From NCBI GenBank assembly GCA_964464895.1, contig CAYXGY010000001.1, positions 372,001 to 436,000 of the forward strand: a stretch of 64,000 nt of DNA. Reading direction: 5' to 3'. The notes under the pieces are model-generated. The model had not been told where the DNA came from and searched no databases. It saw nothing but the letters and a program-made list of their open reading frames with translations. Below are positions 1-9,946 of this stretch, in pieces. Within the stretch, counting starts at the first letter, position 1; each line of letters starts with the position of its first letter. This DNA comes from Helicobacter_D sp964464895 (lineage in GTDB: Bacteria; Campylobacterota; Campylobacteria; Campylobacterales; Helicobacteraceae). A program made the position numbers and the translations under genes.

Positions 1-33
1 ACTCACTAGATAAACCTTTTGTGTTTGTTTCAT
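1..33 (-). CDS. Start of an unidentified gene cut by the window edge
   Basis: An ATG at 33 on the minus strand follows a good ribosome site (GAGGAAAGAG) and opens an 11-codon frame, MKQTQKVYLVS, that runs off the window. It lies just downstream of asd in the same direction, so it could be the next gene of that operon. Eleven residues are too few to name a family. Confidence 0.4.
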   Translation of the reverse strand, partial: MKQTQKVYLVS

Positions 34-123
34 ATCTCTTTCCTCAATTCTTCAAATCCCAAAAACCCCACTTGCCAAAAGCTTAACTTATGATAATTAC
101 TTATGTTAATGATTTGGACTCAT

Positions 124-1152
124 TTATTTTTCTTGCATTTTTATCCATTTTTGTGCAATTCTGACTGCATTAGTTGCTGCACCTACGCGGATTTGGTCTG
201 CAACACACCAAAGATGTAAAATTTTCTTATCATAGTTATCTACACGGATTCTACCCACATAAGTTTCATCTCTATCTGTCGCAATAATTGGCATTGGATA
301 GGATTTCTCTTGTGGATTATCTATCAACACAACACTTTCGGCTTTACTCAATACTTCTTGCGCTTCTTTGGCACTCACTTCGCGTTCAAATTTAATCGTA
401 ATGGCTTCACTATGACTTCTAAGCACAGGCACACGCACACAAGTAGCACTGACTTCAAAATCACTATGCATAATTTTATTTGTTTCATTGACCATTTTCA
501 TTTCTTCTTTGGTATAATCGTTGCCCAAAAATACATCAATGTGCGGAATTACATTCAGTGCGATTCTATGAGGAAATGCCTTTGGCTCACAACTCTCAAG
601 GCTAAAATCAAAGAATTTTTGCATTTGCATTACAAGCTCTTCCATTCCTTTTTTCCCTGCTCCTGAAACGGCTTGATAAGTGCTAACATCTACGCGCTTG
701 ATTCCAAAAGCCTTATGCAAAGGATCTAAAACCTGCACCATTTGGATTGTGGAACAATTTGGATTGGCAATAATCCCTGTTTTTTTCCATAAGGCAATGT
801 CTTGAGGATTCACTTCTGGCACGACAAGAGGCACATCTTGTTGCATTCTAAAATGACTTGTATTGTCAATCACGACTGCGCCGGCTTTTGCTGCACTTGG
901 GGCGAACTCTGCACTGACGCTTCCGCCTGCTGAAAAGAAAGCAATTTCAATCTTTTCCCCCTCAAACACATCATGGGTAAGCTCTTGGACTTTAATTGTC
1001 TCTCCTTGAAATTCCACTTCTCTCCCAACGCTTCGCGCACTTGCGAGTGGCACAAGTTTATTAATAGGCAAATTACGTTCGCCTAAGACTCTGAAAATCT
1101 CTTCACCTACCGCACCTGTCGCGCCTGCCACTGCTATATTATATTTTTTCAT
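124..1152 (-). CDS. asd: Aspartate-semialdehyde dehydrogenase
   Basis: Makes L-aspartate-4-semialdehyde from aspartyl phosphate with NADPH in the cytoplasm, the branch point to lysine, diaminopimelate, threonine and methionine. The 342-residue length is normal. The N-terminal dinucleotide fold begins AVAGATGAVGEE, and the catalytic cysteine lies in NPNCSTIQ about residue 132, followed by the substrate-domain stretch VSGAGKKGMEE. It sits 10 bp downstream of flgR in the same direction, so the two may share a transcript. Start ATG at 1152. Nothing looks damaged. Confidence 0.95.
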   Translation of the reverse strand: MKKYNIAVAGATGAVGEEIFRVLGERNLPINKLVPLASARSVGREVEFQGETIKVQELTHDVFEGEKIEIAFFSAGGSVSAEFAPSAAKAGAVVIDNTSHFRMQQDVPLVVPEVNPQDIALWKKTGIIANPNCSTIQMVQVLDPLHKAFGIKRVDVSTYQAVSGAGKKGMEELVMQMQKFFDFSLESCEPKAFPHRIALNVIPHIDVFLGNDYTKEEMKMVNETNKIMHSDFEVSATCVRVPVLRSHSEAITIKFEREVSAKEAQEVLSKAESVVLIDNPQEKSYPMPIIATDRDETYVGRIRVDNYDKKILHLWCVADQIRVGAATNAVRIAQKWIKMQEK

Positions 1153-1162
1153 CTTTTATCCT

Positions 1163-2485
1163 TTAAAGTTTAATATTATAACGTTCCATCTTGCTTAAAA
1201 GCAACTCTTTTTTGAATCCCAATAATTCTGCTGCACTATCTACATCAGAATCACTCGCTTTGAGAGCCTCATAAATCAACTCTTCTTCTAGATTGGCAAT
1301 TTTCTTTTTGCCCCCGCTCTCACGTGAGCTTAAAAACAAATCCTCTACCATAATCTCATCACCCTCGCAGAGAATCGCCGCACGTTCTATAACAGAAAGT
1401 AACTCACGAATGTTACCGGGCCACCGATAGGCGAGCAATTGTTCTTGCGCTCCTTTGCCCCAATGTTTTTTGCCTACACCATATTGCTTATCCACTTGCT
1501 CTAATTTCCATTCACATAGCGGAATAATCTCCTCTACTCTCTCGCGCAAGGGTGGAATGTGAATTGGAATCGTTTGTAATCTAAAAAACAAATCCTCCCG
1601 AAACTCTCCTTTTTGAATCTTTTTTTGAATATCCGCATTTGTTGCTGCAATAAAGCGAATATCCACCTTGATAGGCTTTGAGCTACCCAAACGCACGACT
1701 TCTTTTTCCTGTAAGACACGTAGAAGCTTCGCTTGCAAGGAAGCTGGCATTTCACCGATTTCATCTAAGAAAATGCTTCCACCATTCGCCGCTTCAAATT
1801 TTCCTGCTCTCCCCTCTGTCGCGTCCGTAAAAGCACCTTTTTCATAACCAAAAAGCTCGGATTCTAGTAAATTATCTGGAATCGCAGCCATATTGAGCGC
1901 AACAAAAGGCGCATTGGCTCTAGGTGAATTTTGATGAATATAATTGGCAAACAACTCCTTACCCACACCGCTTTCCCCAAGCAAAAGAACTGCGGCAGCA
2001 GTTTTGGCTGCTTTATTGGCAAGCCTAAGAACATTCTCTAGTGTGGGTGAAGTCGCAATGAACTGCTTATTTTCTGCATTTTTATCATTTGATTTTTCGC
2101 CCTTTGCAGACTTTTTGCTCGCCTTTGCCATTACTTCTTGCGCCTTTTTAGCACGATGAATCGCTTCCACTAGAGTTTCAATCTCAAAAGGCTTAGTAAG
2201 AAAATCTTTGACACCCAAACGAATAGAATCAATTGCCTTGCCCAAAGTCGCATTTCCTGTAATAATGAGTGCCTCATAACGTCCATTCAAAACTTTCAAA
2301 AACTCTAAGCCATCCATCTGTGGCATATTAATATCTGTAATAATTAAATCAATGCTTTCATCAAGTTTTTTCAGCGCGTCTTTCGCACTTTTAAAGCTCA
2401 CAACCTCAAATTCATCATATTCCCCTAAGGCAATTTCAAGAGATTTTCGCATATTAATATCATCTTCAACGATAGCTAATTTCAT
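1163..2485 (-). CDS. flgR: Sigma-54-dependent response regulator of flagellar genes (FlgR)
   Basis: An NtrC-family activator of 440 residues: receiver domain 1-115 with phospho-acceptor D51 (TDINMP) and K98 (LTKPF), AAA+ domain about 145-385 with Walker A GESGVGKE at 170-177, then a short C-terminal Fis-like segment ending in LLGFKKELLLSKMERYNI. In epsilonproteobacteria FlgR, driven by the kinase FlgS, switches on the RpoN-dependent rod and hook genes. The sigma-54 contact loop reads GAFTDA (217-222) instead of the canonical GAFTGA. The C-terminal segment is present, whereas H. pylori FlgR is known to lack the DNA-binding domain. It overlaps the upstream small gene by 20 bp, and its linker (116-142) is lysine-rich. 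Confidence 0.88.
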   Translation of the reverse strand: MKLAIVEDDINMRKSLEIALGEYDEFEVVSFKSAKDALKKLDESIDLIITDINMPQMDGLEFLKVLNGRYEALIITGNATLGKAIDSIRLGVKDFLTKPFEIETLVEAIHRAKKAQEVMAKASKKSAKGEKSNDKNAENKQFIATSPTLENVLRLANKAAKTAAAVLLLGESGVGKELFANYIHQNSPRANAPFVALNMAAIPDNLLESELFGYEKGAFTDATEGRAGKFEAANGGSIFLDEIGEMPASLQAKLLRVLQEKEVVRLGSSKPIKVDIRFIAATNADIQKKIQKGEFREDLFFRLQTIPIHIPPLRERVEEIIPLCEWKLEQVDKQYGVGKKHWGKGAQEQLLAYRWPGNIRELLSVIERAAILCEGDEIMVEDLFLSSRESGGKKKIANLEEELIYEALKASDSDVDSAAELLGFKKELLLSKMERYNIKL

Positions 2486-2963
2486 CTTTACTCCTTTTTG
2501 AGCTCAAATCCTCTGACGATAGATTGGGCGATAATGTCGGCTTGATAGAATCTCCTTTAAGGTTCTTTGTCTGCACTAACGCATAAAGTGTTGCGATTCC
2601 ACTTGCATATTCAATCTTAATGCGTGTAGGTGGAATCACTAAAAAGGTCATTGACTTGCCTCGTAAATTACTCACCTCACTGCGGTCCTCCAACCGCACA
2701 CCCCAATTAAAAAAGCATTCCAAAATCTTAGGCTTATACTCATTAATTAAAGCTTTCTCGCTTCTTGCTTCGTGGCTAATTTCACATTTTTTATAAGGAT
2801 TTTTTGTTTGATTTAGAATCTTTGCACTTACCATTGCGGGAGAGAAATAATATTTCTCATTCAAAATGATTCCATTTTCTACCGCAACCCTATAAGAAAA
2901 AATGTATTCTGAAGCTTCGCCTAAAGCCACAAAACACATTAAACCAAACAGAATCCTAAGCAT
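2466..2963 (-). CDS. Small exported protein between gyrA and flgR
   Basis: A 165-residue protein with an N-terminal signal peptide (hydrophobic 2-14, likely cleavage after LGEA) and three later cysteines (C62, C82 and one in the leader). Its ATG overlaps the gyrA stop by one base (TAATG) and its 3' end overlaps flgR, so all three are probably translated from one message. The same gyrA / small gene / flgR order occurs in H. pylori, from memory the HP0701-HP0703 region, so this is a conserved Helicobacter protein of unknown role. The serine-rich tail (145-165) looks unstructured. Confidence 0.7.
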   Translation of the reverse strand: MLRILFGLMCFVALGEASEYIFSYRVAVENGIILNEKYYFSPAMVSAKILNQTKNPYKKCEISHEARSEKALINEYKPKILECFFNWGVRLEDRSEVSNLRGKSMTFLVIPPTRIKIEYASGIATLYALVQTKNLKGDSIKPTLSPNLSSEDLSSKRSKDEISYR

Positions 2964-5458
2964 TATTCTAAACTATCAACCCCAAAGATTGAATTTTCTC
3001 CCTCATCACCTTCTTTTTCTACTTCTTTCTCTTCTTTAGGACAACGCGCAATAGAAACTACCTTATCATCATCTACATTTACGATGATGACACCACTTGT
3101 CGCACGTCCTGCCTTGCGAATGCTTTGCATATCTACGCGAATCATTTTACCGCTACTTGTAAGCACCATAAGGTCCATTTTTTCATCTACATTGACTACT
3201 CCTACAAGCTTACCTGTCTTGCTTGTAAGTTTCATTGCTATCACACCCTTACCACCACGATGTGTGATTCTGTATTCACTCACTTCTGTGCGCTTGCCAA
3301 TTCCTTTTTCGCTAACGCTCAAAATTTCTTCATTTTCATCCGCAATTACGGTTGCACCAATCACATAGTCTTTAGGCATTTTAAATTTAATCGCTGTAAC
3401 ACCCCGTGCCACACGTCCAATTTCACGCACATTATCCACACCAAAGCGCACGCACATTCCCTCGTAAGTTACAACTAAAATCTCTTGAATGCTAGGACTG
3501 ATAATTTTAGCAGTAACAAGCTCGTCATTTTCATCTAAATTAATCGCTTTGACGCCCACACTTCGGATATTTTTAAACTCGCTCAAATTTGTGCGTTTGA
3601 TGATTCCATTTTTAGTAAAAAACGCAAGCGACTTATCTTCGTTAAAATCTTTTGTCGTAATAGTCGCCATAATCTTTTCATCTGCGCCAAGATTAATGAG
3701 ATTCACCACTGCCTTGCCAATAGCTGTTCTGCTTGCTTCAGGGATTCTATAAACCTTGAGCCAATAAAGCTGTCCTTTGTTGGTAATAAACATAATGGTA
3801 TCGTGTGTATCCGAGACAAAGAAGCTTTCAATGAAATCATCTTCGTGGGTATTCGCCGAGATTTTTCCCTTGCCACCACGATTTTGTTTCTCATAGATAC
3901 GCACAGGCACGCGTTTAACATAACCACGATGGCTCATCGTTACAACTACGGGTTCATTAGGAATCAAATCTTCCATATCAATATTTTCATAATCCTCTTC
4001 AATTGCGGTTCTTCGCTTGGTTGAAAATTTTTCTTTGGATTCTAGTAATTCCTCTTTGATAATCACATTGAGTTTGGCTTCACTCTTAAGAATCTCGCTT
4101 AAATGCGCAATTTCTTGGAGCAATGCTTGGTATTCATTTTCAATTTTATCTCGCTCTAGCCCTGTAAGTCTCTGCAAACGCATATCCAAAATAGCCTGCG
4201 CTTGAATCTCACTAAGGTTAAATTGACTTACTAGTCCCTCTTTAGCAACCTTTGGGTCGCTACTTGCACGAATAAGCGCAACGATTGCATCAATGTTTTC
4301 AAGTGCGACTTTTAAACCCTCTAAAATATGTGCGCGGGCTTTTGCCTTTTCTAATTCAAAGATTGTTCGCCGAATCACGACACTTTTGCGATGAGAGATA
4401 AAAAGCTCCAATAATTCCAAAAGTGAAAAAATCTTTGGCTCTTTGTTGTGAATCGCAAGCAAAATAATCCCAAAAGTGGATTCCATTGGGGTAGATTTAA
4501 ACAAATGATTGAGTACAATCTCACTCATTGCCTCACGTTTGAGTTCTACTACTACGCGGATTCCATCGCGGTCAGATTCATCACGCACTTCAGAGATTCC
4601 CTCAATCACCTTTTCTTTGGCAAGTTCAGCAATCTGCTCTACAAGGCGCGCCTTATTGACTTGATAAGGAATCTCATCTATTACGATAATGTCTTTAGTT
4701 TTGGTTCTTTCAATGTGTGTCTTAGCTCTAATTTTAATACGTCCGCGCCCACTCTCATAAGCTTCGCGGATTCCACTCTTGCCATAGATGATTCCACCTG
4801 TTGGGAAATCAGGTCCCTCAATGAATTGCAAAATCTCCTCTAGCTCTGCTTTGGGATTGTCAATCAAATAAACTAAGGCATCAATGATTTCATTAGTGCG
4901 GTGCGGTGGAATATTGGTTGCCATTCCCACAGCAATTCCATTAGAACCATTAATCAACAAGTTTGGTAAGCGACTTGGTAAAATATCTGGCTCTTGCAAA
5001 GTATCATCATAATTGGGGAGAAAATCCACAGTGTCTTTATCAATATCACGTAATAATTCCTCTGCGGCTTGCGTCATTCTCGCTTCCGTATAACGCATTG
5101 CTGCGGCACTATCGCCATCAATACTTCCGAAGTTTCCTTGTCCATCTACTAACTCTAAACGCATAGAGAAATTCTGCGCCATTCTTACCAAAGCGTCATA
5201 AACCGCAGTATCCCCGTGCGGGTGGTATTTACCAATCACATCACCCACGATTCTTGCACTTTTTTTGTAAGCTACGCGTGAAGTAACACCCAATTCATAC
5301 ATTGCATACAGAATCCTACGATGCACAGGCTTTAATCCATCTCTTGCGTCAGGCAATGCACGCCCCACAATAACACTCATAGAATAATCTAAATAACTTT
5401 CTTTAATAGAATCCTCTATATTGACATTTTGAATATCTTGATTGAGTATATCTGACAT
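2963..5458 (-). CDS. gyrA: DNA gyrase subunit A
   Basis: The 831-residue DNA cleavage and religation subunit of gyrase. The winged-helix and tower part carries the catalytic tyrosine Y123 (AAMRYTEAR). The quinolone-determining stretch GKYHPHGDTAVYDAL has T84 and D88, the usual susceptible residues in Campylobacter-type GyrA. The C-terminal beta-pinwheel starts with a GyrA box reading QNRGGKG (canonical QRRGGKG) and ends in an acidic tail (KEEKEVEKEGDEGE). ATG at 5458 follows AGAGGGAAAG. It is the first gene of the gyrA / exported protein / flgR / asd series. Confidence 0.97.
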   Translation of the reverse strand: MSDILNQDIQNVNIEDSIKESYLDYSMSVIVGRALPDARDGLKPVHRRILYAMYELGVTSRVAYKKSARIVGDVIGKYHPHGDTAVYDALVRMAQNFSMRLELVDGQGNFGSIDGDSAAAMRYTEARMTQAAEELLRDIDKDTVDFLPNYDDTLQEPDILPSRLPNLLINGSNGIAVGMATNIPPHRTNEIIDALVYLIDNPKAELEEILQFIEGPDFPTGGIIYGKSGIREAYESGRGRIKIRAKTHIERTKTKDIIVIDEIPYQVNKARLVEQIAELAKEKVIEGISEVRDESDRDGIRVVVELKREAMSEIVLNHLFKSTPMESTFGIILLAIHNKEPKIFSLLELLELFISHRKSVVIRRTIFELEKAKARAHILEGLKVALENIDAIVALIRASSDPKVAKEGLVSQFNLSEIQAQAILDMRLQRLTGLERDKIENEYQALLQEIAHLSEILKSEAKLNVIIKEELLESKEKFSTKRRTAIEEDYENIDMEDLIPNEPVVVTMSHRGYVKRVPVRIYEKQNRGGKGKISANTHEDDFIESFFVSDTHDTIMFITNKGQLYWLKVYRIPEASRTAIGKAVVNLINLGADEKIMATITTKDFNEDKSLAFFTKNGIIKRTNLSEFKNIRSVGVKAINLDENDELVTAKIISPSIQEILVVTYEGMCVRFGVDNVREIGRVARGVTAIKFKMPKDYVIGATVIADENEEILSVSEKGIGKRTEVSEYRITHRGGKGVIAMKLTSKTGKLVGVVNVDEKMDLMVLTSSGKMIRVDMQSIRKAGRATSGVIIVNVDDDKVVSIARCPKEEKEVEKEGDEGENSIFGVDSLE

Positions 5459-5592
5459 TCTTTCCCTCTTTTTATAAATTACTAAACTTTCGCGATTCTA
5501 CCTTTATTTTACTTTAATCTTGCTAATAAATCTCTCTTTGTTCCTTGAATAAAAAGCCAAATCCCTTTGACTTAGAATCTCTCTTCAAGACT

Positions 5593-6786
5593 CTATGCAA
5601 GATTCTGCAATTCACCCCGAAAAATTCCAAGCAAGGTGCGCACAATCAGCCACACAAAAACAAGAGTAACAGACGACAGGAGAATGAATGAGAGAGATGA
5701 AAAAAGAGTGACAAGGGTATGCACAGAAGAAGAAATGTATAAATTCGCTCTCGAAAGCTCCAAAAGCCCCGCACTAATTTTTATGCTCGCAATACACATT
5801 GCCGCCAACGGAAAGCTGATTGCCCACCATGAGATTCGAAATGGGCAACACTTTCTAATCTGAACAATTTGAGGCAATAATGCCAACAATAAAAAGAAAC
5901 CGAGCAAAAAGAGAATATAGGGCATAGAATCAATTGCAAGAACACGAGAATCGAGCTTCATTATCAACGCCTGCGTAGAGATAAACACGGAATATGTACT
6001 CACCCCCGCGCCAAAAGGTGCGAGCAAGACAACCAAGGTCGGCATGAGCTTATCAGGAAGTTTGGCAAAAAACACAATGCGCGCAAAAATCAATGTGCAG
6101 AGCACAACCGTAAAAGAAAACCCCACAGCTATGCAAAAGATTGTGATAAAAAATACTAAGTCGGGCATTGTCTGGATTTGCGAAAAAAGAGGCAGAGCAA
6201 GGGGTAAGTCGAGCAAGCCCACAACGGGGATAATCCACGCGGGCGTGATATGCGCAAGTTCAAATTTATGACAAATCCAAAATTGAACAATATGCACGCT
6301 AAAAATCAACATCAATATTGCACCAAGAATCCACACAATCAGGCTGATTATTTCTGGGATTCCAAGTCGCTCAAGCGCAAAAGGCAAGAGAAGCAAAGAA
6401 ATGCAAAGTGTGCCAAAGAATGGGCGCGTTATGGGCGAAAGAAATTCTTGTTTGCAGTTTTCAAAACCCGTAATAGCTTTAATGCTATATGCAACGCCCA
6501 ACGTCACAAAAGCCACGACAGCCAAGATGGCAAAAAGAAGCGACAACGAATCGGCAAATGGCTTAAGAAAGGCACAGACAGCAATCACTGCATTCAACTG
6601 CGACTTTACAAACAATAAGAAGCTTAGTGGTTGGCTTAGTTGCGATATTGCATGCCACGCGACACACATTGCGCTTAGCCCCATACACGCGCCAAAAAAA
6701 CTCACAGGCAAATAGCCCAAAGTGCCCTTTTTATCAAGGGATTCTCGCTTTTCTATATTTCCTTGAATCACCTGTTCTTGTGGCAT
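5593..6786 (-). CDS. TehA/SLAC1-family (TDT) membrane transporter
   Basis: A 397-residue polytopic membrane protein with about ten hydrophobic segments. The opening YLPVSFFGACMGLSAMCVAWH and the stretch HITPAWIIPVVGLLDLPLA match the tellurite-resistance/dicarboxylate transporter (TDT) family, which includes TehA and plant SLAC1 anion channels. The substrate cannot be read from sequence; anion efflux or C4-dicarboxylate export is typical. It stands alone, 134 bp from gyrA, and the defence island starts upstream of it. ATG at 6786 with AAGGAATTTCG-type ribosome site. Confidence 0.8.
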   Translation of the reverse strand: MPQEQVIQGNIEKRESLDKKGTLGYLPVSFFGACMGLSAMCVAWHAISQLSQPLSFLLFVKSQLNAVIAVCAFLKPFADSLSLLFAILAVVAFVTLGVAYSIKAITGFENCKQEFLSPITRPFFGTLCISLLLLPFALERLGIPEIISLIVWILGAILMLIFSVHIVQFWICHKFELAHITPAWIIPVVGLLDLPLALPLFSQIQTMPDLVFFITIFCIAVGFSFTVVLCTLIFARIVFFAKLPDKLMPTLVVLLAPFGAGVSTYSVFISTQALIMKLDSRVLAIDSMPYILFLLGFFLLLALLPQIVQIRKCCPFRISWWAISFPLAAMCIASIKISAGLLELSRANLYISSSVHTLVTLFSSLSFILLSSVTLVFVWLIVRTLLGIFRGELQNLA

Positions 6787-7016
6787 CGAAATTCCTTTAA
6801 TCTAAACATTTTATTTTACTTTGATTGCAAAAGCATAATGATACATAAGATTAAATAAAATCTAAGATAAAGTTTCGTCTTTTTTGATAAGATTTAAAAT
6901 AATACACCTTAAATCAAAAGGATTTTATTTGCAGTAGTAATGTCTTTAGTAATCACAAATAACATATTTTGCTTATTGATTTACTCAAGAGTTTGCAAAG
7001 TTTAGATACAACAGCT

Positions 7017-7649
7017 CTAAGATTCACGCACAGGAATGCGGAGGATTGTTTTTAGCTTTTGTGGGGGAGTCTTGTTGGGATTACTTAAATAAATCTCATG
7101 GTGTGCCCTGAATAATCCATCTTTGATTCCGCCAATATCATTATGAAGAGATGAGCGGGCAATAAAATCCTCAATTAAAGCAAGGCTCTTTGGTTCGTCA
7201 TCATACGAACCAACATGCAACATCTGAACGCATAAACCCTCTTTAAAGCTTATGAGCGATGCTCGAGCGCAATCCAAATTCTTTTTCCGAAAAACTTCGC
7301 CACATGCCCATTGAAAAATTTCTTGCGTGATAAAATCTGGCTGGGCAATCATTGCTTGCCATTGGAAATTATCTTTATCTTTCAAATCCCTATCGTTCCA
7401 CCATAGCGATTCTAAGGGAGGCACGACATAATCAAAATATCCTTGAATATTTTTGCCCTTATCCATTTTAATCGTATATGAAAGCGTATATAAAATATCT
7501 AAAGCCTTTTGATACGCGCCACCACTATCATTAGGATTGCCCTCTCCCCGCACAGCAACAAAAGACATCTTGGACACAAACACGCGCGACGGAAGCTGTT
7601 TTGGGGCATACAAATCTTTAAAATATTTTTTAAAATCAAATTTTTGCAT
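7017..7649 (-). CDS. GyrI-like small-molecule-binding domain protein
   Basis: A 210-residue soluble protein starting MQKFDFKKYFKDLY at the ATG at 7649, chosen over an upstream start because homologues in my memory begin here. The phrases GEGNPND, YTLSYTIKM, GYFDYVVPPLESLWW, CVQMLHVGSYDDEP and HHEIYLSNP are hallmarks of the stand-alone GyrI-like (PF06445) family, which binds lipophilic or cationic compounds and in E. coli SbmC shields gyrase. The family is commonest in Firmicutes and Bacteroidota, and the gene is more G+C-rich than the chromosome around it, so acquisition by transfer is likely. It follows hsdM by 32 bp. Confidence 0.75.
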   Translation of the reverse strand: MQKFDFKKYFKDLYAPKQLPSRVFVSKMSFVAVRGEGNPNDSGGAYQKALDILYTLSYTIKMDKGKNIQGYFDYVVPPLESLWWNDRDLKDKDNFQWQAMIAQPDFITQEIFQWACGEVFRKKNLDCARASLISFKEGLCVQMLHVGSYDDEPKSLALIEDFIARSSLHNDIGGIKDGLFRAHHEIYLSNPNKTPPQKLKTILRIPVRES

Positions 7650-7681
7650 TGTTTCATTCCTTTCATCGCATTTATGAGCGA

Positions 7682-9107
7682 TTATATTCCCAATCGCCGC
7701 ATTTCTCTTAATGCAGATTCCAAATGAGAGCAAATCTCTGCGGCTAAAGCCTCTGGACGTGGCAAATTTTCCACATCTTCCAAGCTCTCACTTTTAAGCC
7801 AAAATATATCCAAATTTGTCTTGTCTCTCTTTTGAATTTCTGCAATGTCAAAGGCGCGGAATCTTTCGCTTTCTTCTCGCGTTTCTATCGCGCCCACTTT
7901 GTAGCAATTTGTAAAATCTTTCAAATGCTCCTCGCTCAAACGATTGCTCACAAGACTTAGCTTAATATTGGTGCGCATATCATACACCCACACTTTCGAT
8001 GTTGCGTCTTTTTCTGAAGCGACTTTGTCAAAAAACAGCACATTCGCCTTGATGCCTTGCGCATAAAAAATTCCTGTGGGCAGCCGCAAAATCGTATGCA
8101 AATTAAAATCTTCCAAAAGCCTCTTGCGCACCTTCTCGCCCGCACCCGCCTCAAAAAGCACATTATCGGGCAACACAACCGCCGCCTTGCCCCCATTCTT
8201 TAAAATATTCATAATATGTTGCAAAAAATTCAGCTGTTTAATTAGAAGTTGTCGCGAAAAAATCCTCACGATTATATTCCTCTTTTTGCGTCTTGACTTT
8301 GCCATTTTCTGCTAGAATCTTTGCGGCAGATTTCTTACCAAAAGGAGGATTTGTGAGCACCCTATCAAAACGTCGATTCCCGCGCTCACTTAGAGAATCT
8401 CCAACCTCTATAATGCCATCATCGCCCCCGATTCCGTGCAAATAAAGATTCATCGCGCACATAGACGCCACTAAGGGCGTGATTTCTTTGCCATAGAGCC
8501 TCTCGCTTTTGAGTTTTTGTAGCTCCTCCCTGTCTTGCGTTTGTGCTTTCATCACCTCATACGCATGCAGCAAAAACCCGCCCGTGCCACATGCTGGGTC
8601 GCAGACGTCCATATCAGGCTTGAGTTCCATTAAAGACACAATGCAATGAATCAATACGCGAGGCGTGAAATATTGCCCCGCTCCCGCCTTAGTCTCTGTG
8701 GCATTTTTAGCGAGCAACCCCTCATAAATCGCGCCCTTAACATCGACTTTCAAACCAAGCCATGTTTCACTATTAATCATCACAAAAAGCTTCTTGAGAT
8801 TCGCGGGTTCTTTGATTTTATTTTGCGCGCCATTATAGATGAGCCCTATCACACCATCAGATTCCGAAAGCTCTGCAAGTGCTTCACTATACGCGCTTTC
8901 TAGCTCCAATCCATCTAGTCGTATCAGCCGCTCCCATTTACAACTTTCGGGGATTCTACTATACTCGCCAATCTCTTCTCTCTCGTTTTCCATTTTCAAA
9001 AACAGCAAATAGCTAATTTGAGCGACATAATCCGTATAGCTCACGCCACTATCGCGCAAAATCGTTGCGAAGTTCCACACTTTTGCAACAATCGCTTTTT
9101 CACTCAT
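7682..9107 (-). pseudogene. hsdM: Type I restriction-modification methyltransferase subunit HsdM, frameshifted
   Basis: Together the two frames encode a near full-length HsdM N6-adenine methyltransferase: N-terminal helical domain from ATG 9107 (MSEKAIVAKVWNFA), SAM motif I DPACGTGGFLLHAYE, catalytic NPPFGKK, and C-terminal region down to EICSHLESALREMRRLGI. The frame breaks near 8240. The expected junction NREDFFATTSN-KQLNFLQHI is restored if one T is removed from AATTAAACAG on the coding strand, so a single inserted base, not at a homopolymer, divides the gene. No hsdS specificity gene exists on either side. Loss of function is likely unless the base is a sequencing error. Confidence 0.85.
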
Positions 9108-9171
9108 GGTTGTTCGTTTTAATTTGATATTTTTGTTTATTTTTGGTATAATTTTATCTGTGTTCAAGGTT

Positions 9172-9197
9172 AGCCTAGCTACTGCAATAGCTAGGCT
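9172..9197. repeat. Perfect 10-bp inverted repeat between hsdM and the recombinase gene
   Basis: Arms AGCCTAGCTA and TAGCTAGGCT around the loop CTGCAA, followed on the plus strand by TTTTCTT. In that orientation it looks like an intrinsic terminator, yet no plus-strand gene ends here. Its right arm shares the word AATAGCTAGG with 10930-10939 at the hsdR break. It could be a recombination site or element end. Confidence 0.6.
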
Positions 9198-9208
9198 TTT
9201 CTTAACTC

Positions 9209-9901
9209 TCATTTTGTCTTTCCTTGCTTTTTCTTTTCATTCATCAATGCAATCAATGAAGTTTTTGTGTCTTTCATCACCCTTAATGCGTCTTTTATTT
9301 TTTTATTCTTTTGGCAATAAGTATAGAATCCCTCATAAGTGCCAATTCTCCCTGTTATCTTCCAAATACTATGCAATGGAATCTCTTTATTAATAAGCTC
9401 TATAATTTCACTTTCTTTGTCTTTCCACTTGCTATTGCCTAAACCGCTTCCTTTTGGTCGTCCTAGAATCTTGCCTTTTGACCTTGCAGCAGCTAAGCCT
9501 TGTTTTGTCCGCATTGACAAAAACTCTCGTTCAGATTCTGCACTATAAGCATAAACTGCTAAGATGAATTTTTGCTGTGCATTGTTAAAGGTGCTAAGCT
9601 CTGGTTGTCTAACAAATGCAAGTTTTACACCTTTTTCTGATAACTCTATAACAAGATTCATCACTTCAAGCATACTGCGCCCTAAGCGTGATAATTCTGC
9701 AGTAATTAGCAAATCACCCTCTCTAAGCTTAGCTTTTAACTCTGTGATTCTCCTTGCTTCCTCGCTCTTTCTTGAACTCATTTCCACGCGCAGAAATTCA
9801 TCAATAATAATTTTATTTTGCTGTGCGTATTCAAGCACGAGATATTCTTGCTTGTTGTTATCTTGTTTATCAGTTGAAACTCTCAAATAAGCATAAACCA
9901 A
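9209..9901 (-). CDS. Serine recombinase (resolvase/invertase family)
   Basis: A 230-residue small serine recombinase. The catalytic serine lies in AYLRVSTDKQ (S9), arginines in SRLGRS, and the domain continues through EREFLSMRTKQGLAAARSKGKILGRPKGSG to a C-terminal helix-turn-helix (190-225). The start is TTG at 9901 with AGGA eight bases upstream, since MVYAYLRVS is the normal beginning. Such enzymes resolve cointegrates or invert short segments. It sits exactly between decayed hsdM and truncated hsdR, next to a plus-strand GHKL gene fragment, so it probably came with the segment that split the type I system. Confidence 0.85.
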   Translation of the reverse strand: MVYAYLRVSTDKQDNNKQEYLVLEYAQQNKIIIDEFLRVEMSSRKSEEARRITELKAKLREGDLLITAELSRLGRSMLEVMNLVIELSEKGVKLAFVRQPELSTFNNAQQKFILAVYAYSAESEREFLSMRTKQGLAAARSKGKILGRPKGSGLGNSKWKDKESEIIELINKEIPLHSIWKITGRIGTYEGFYTYCQKNKKIKDALRVMKDTKTSLIALMNEKKKQGKTK

Positions 9902-9946
9902 ATATGGAATCCTAAATTAATTTTAAATGTATTTTATGGTATTTTA

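Noticed and set aside
310..666. 118-codon plus-strand frame inside asd
   Set aside because: It is the antisense of a well-conserved gene, begins without ribosome site and encodes a His/Phe-rich composition typical of shadows.
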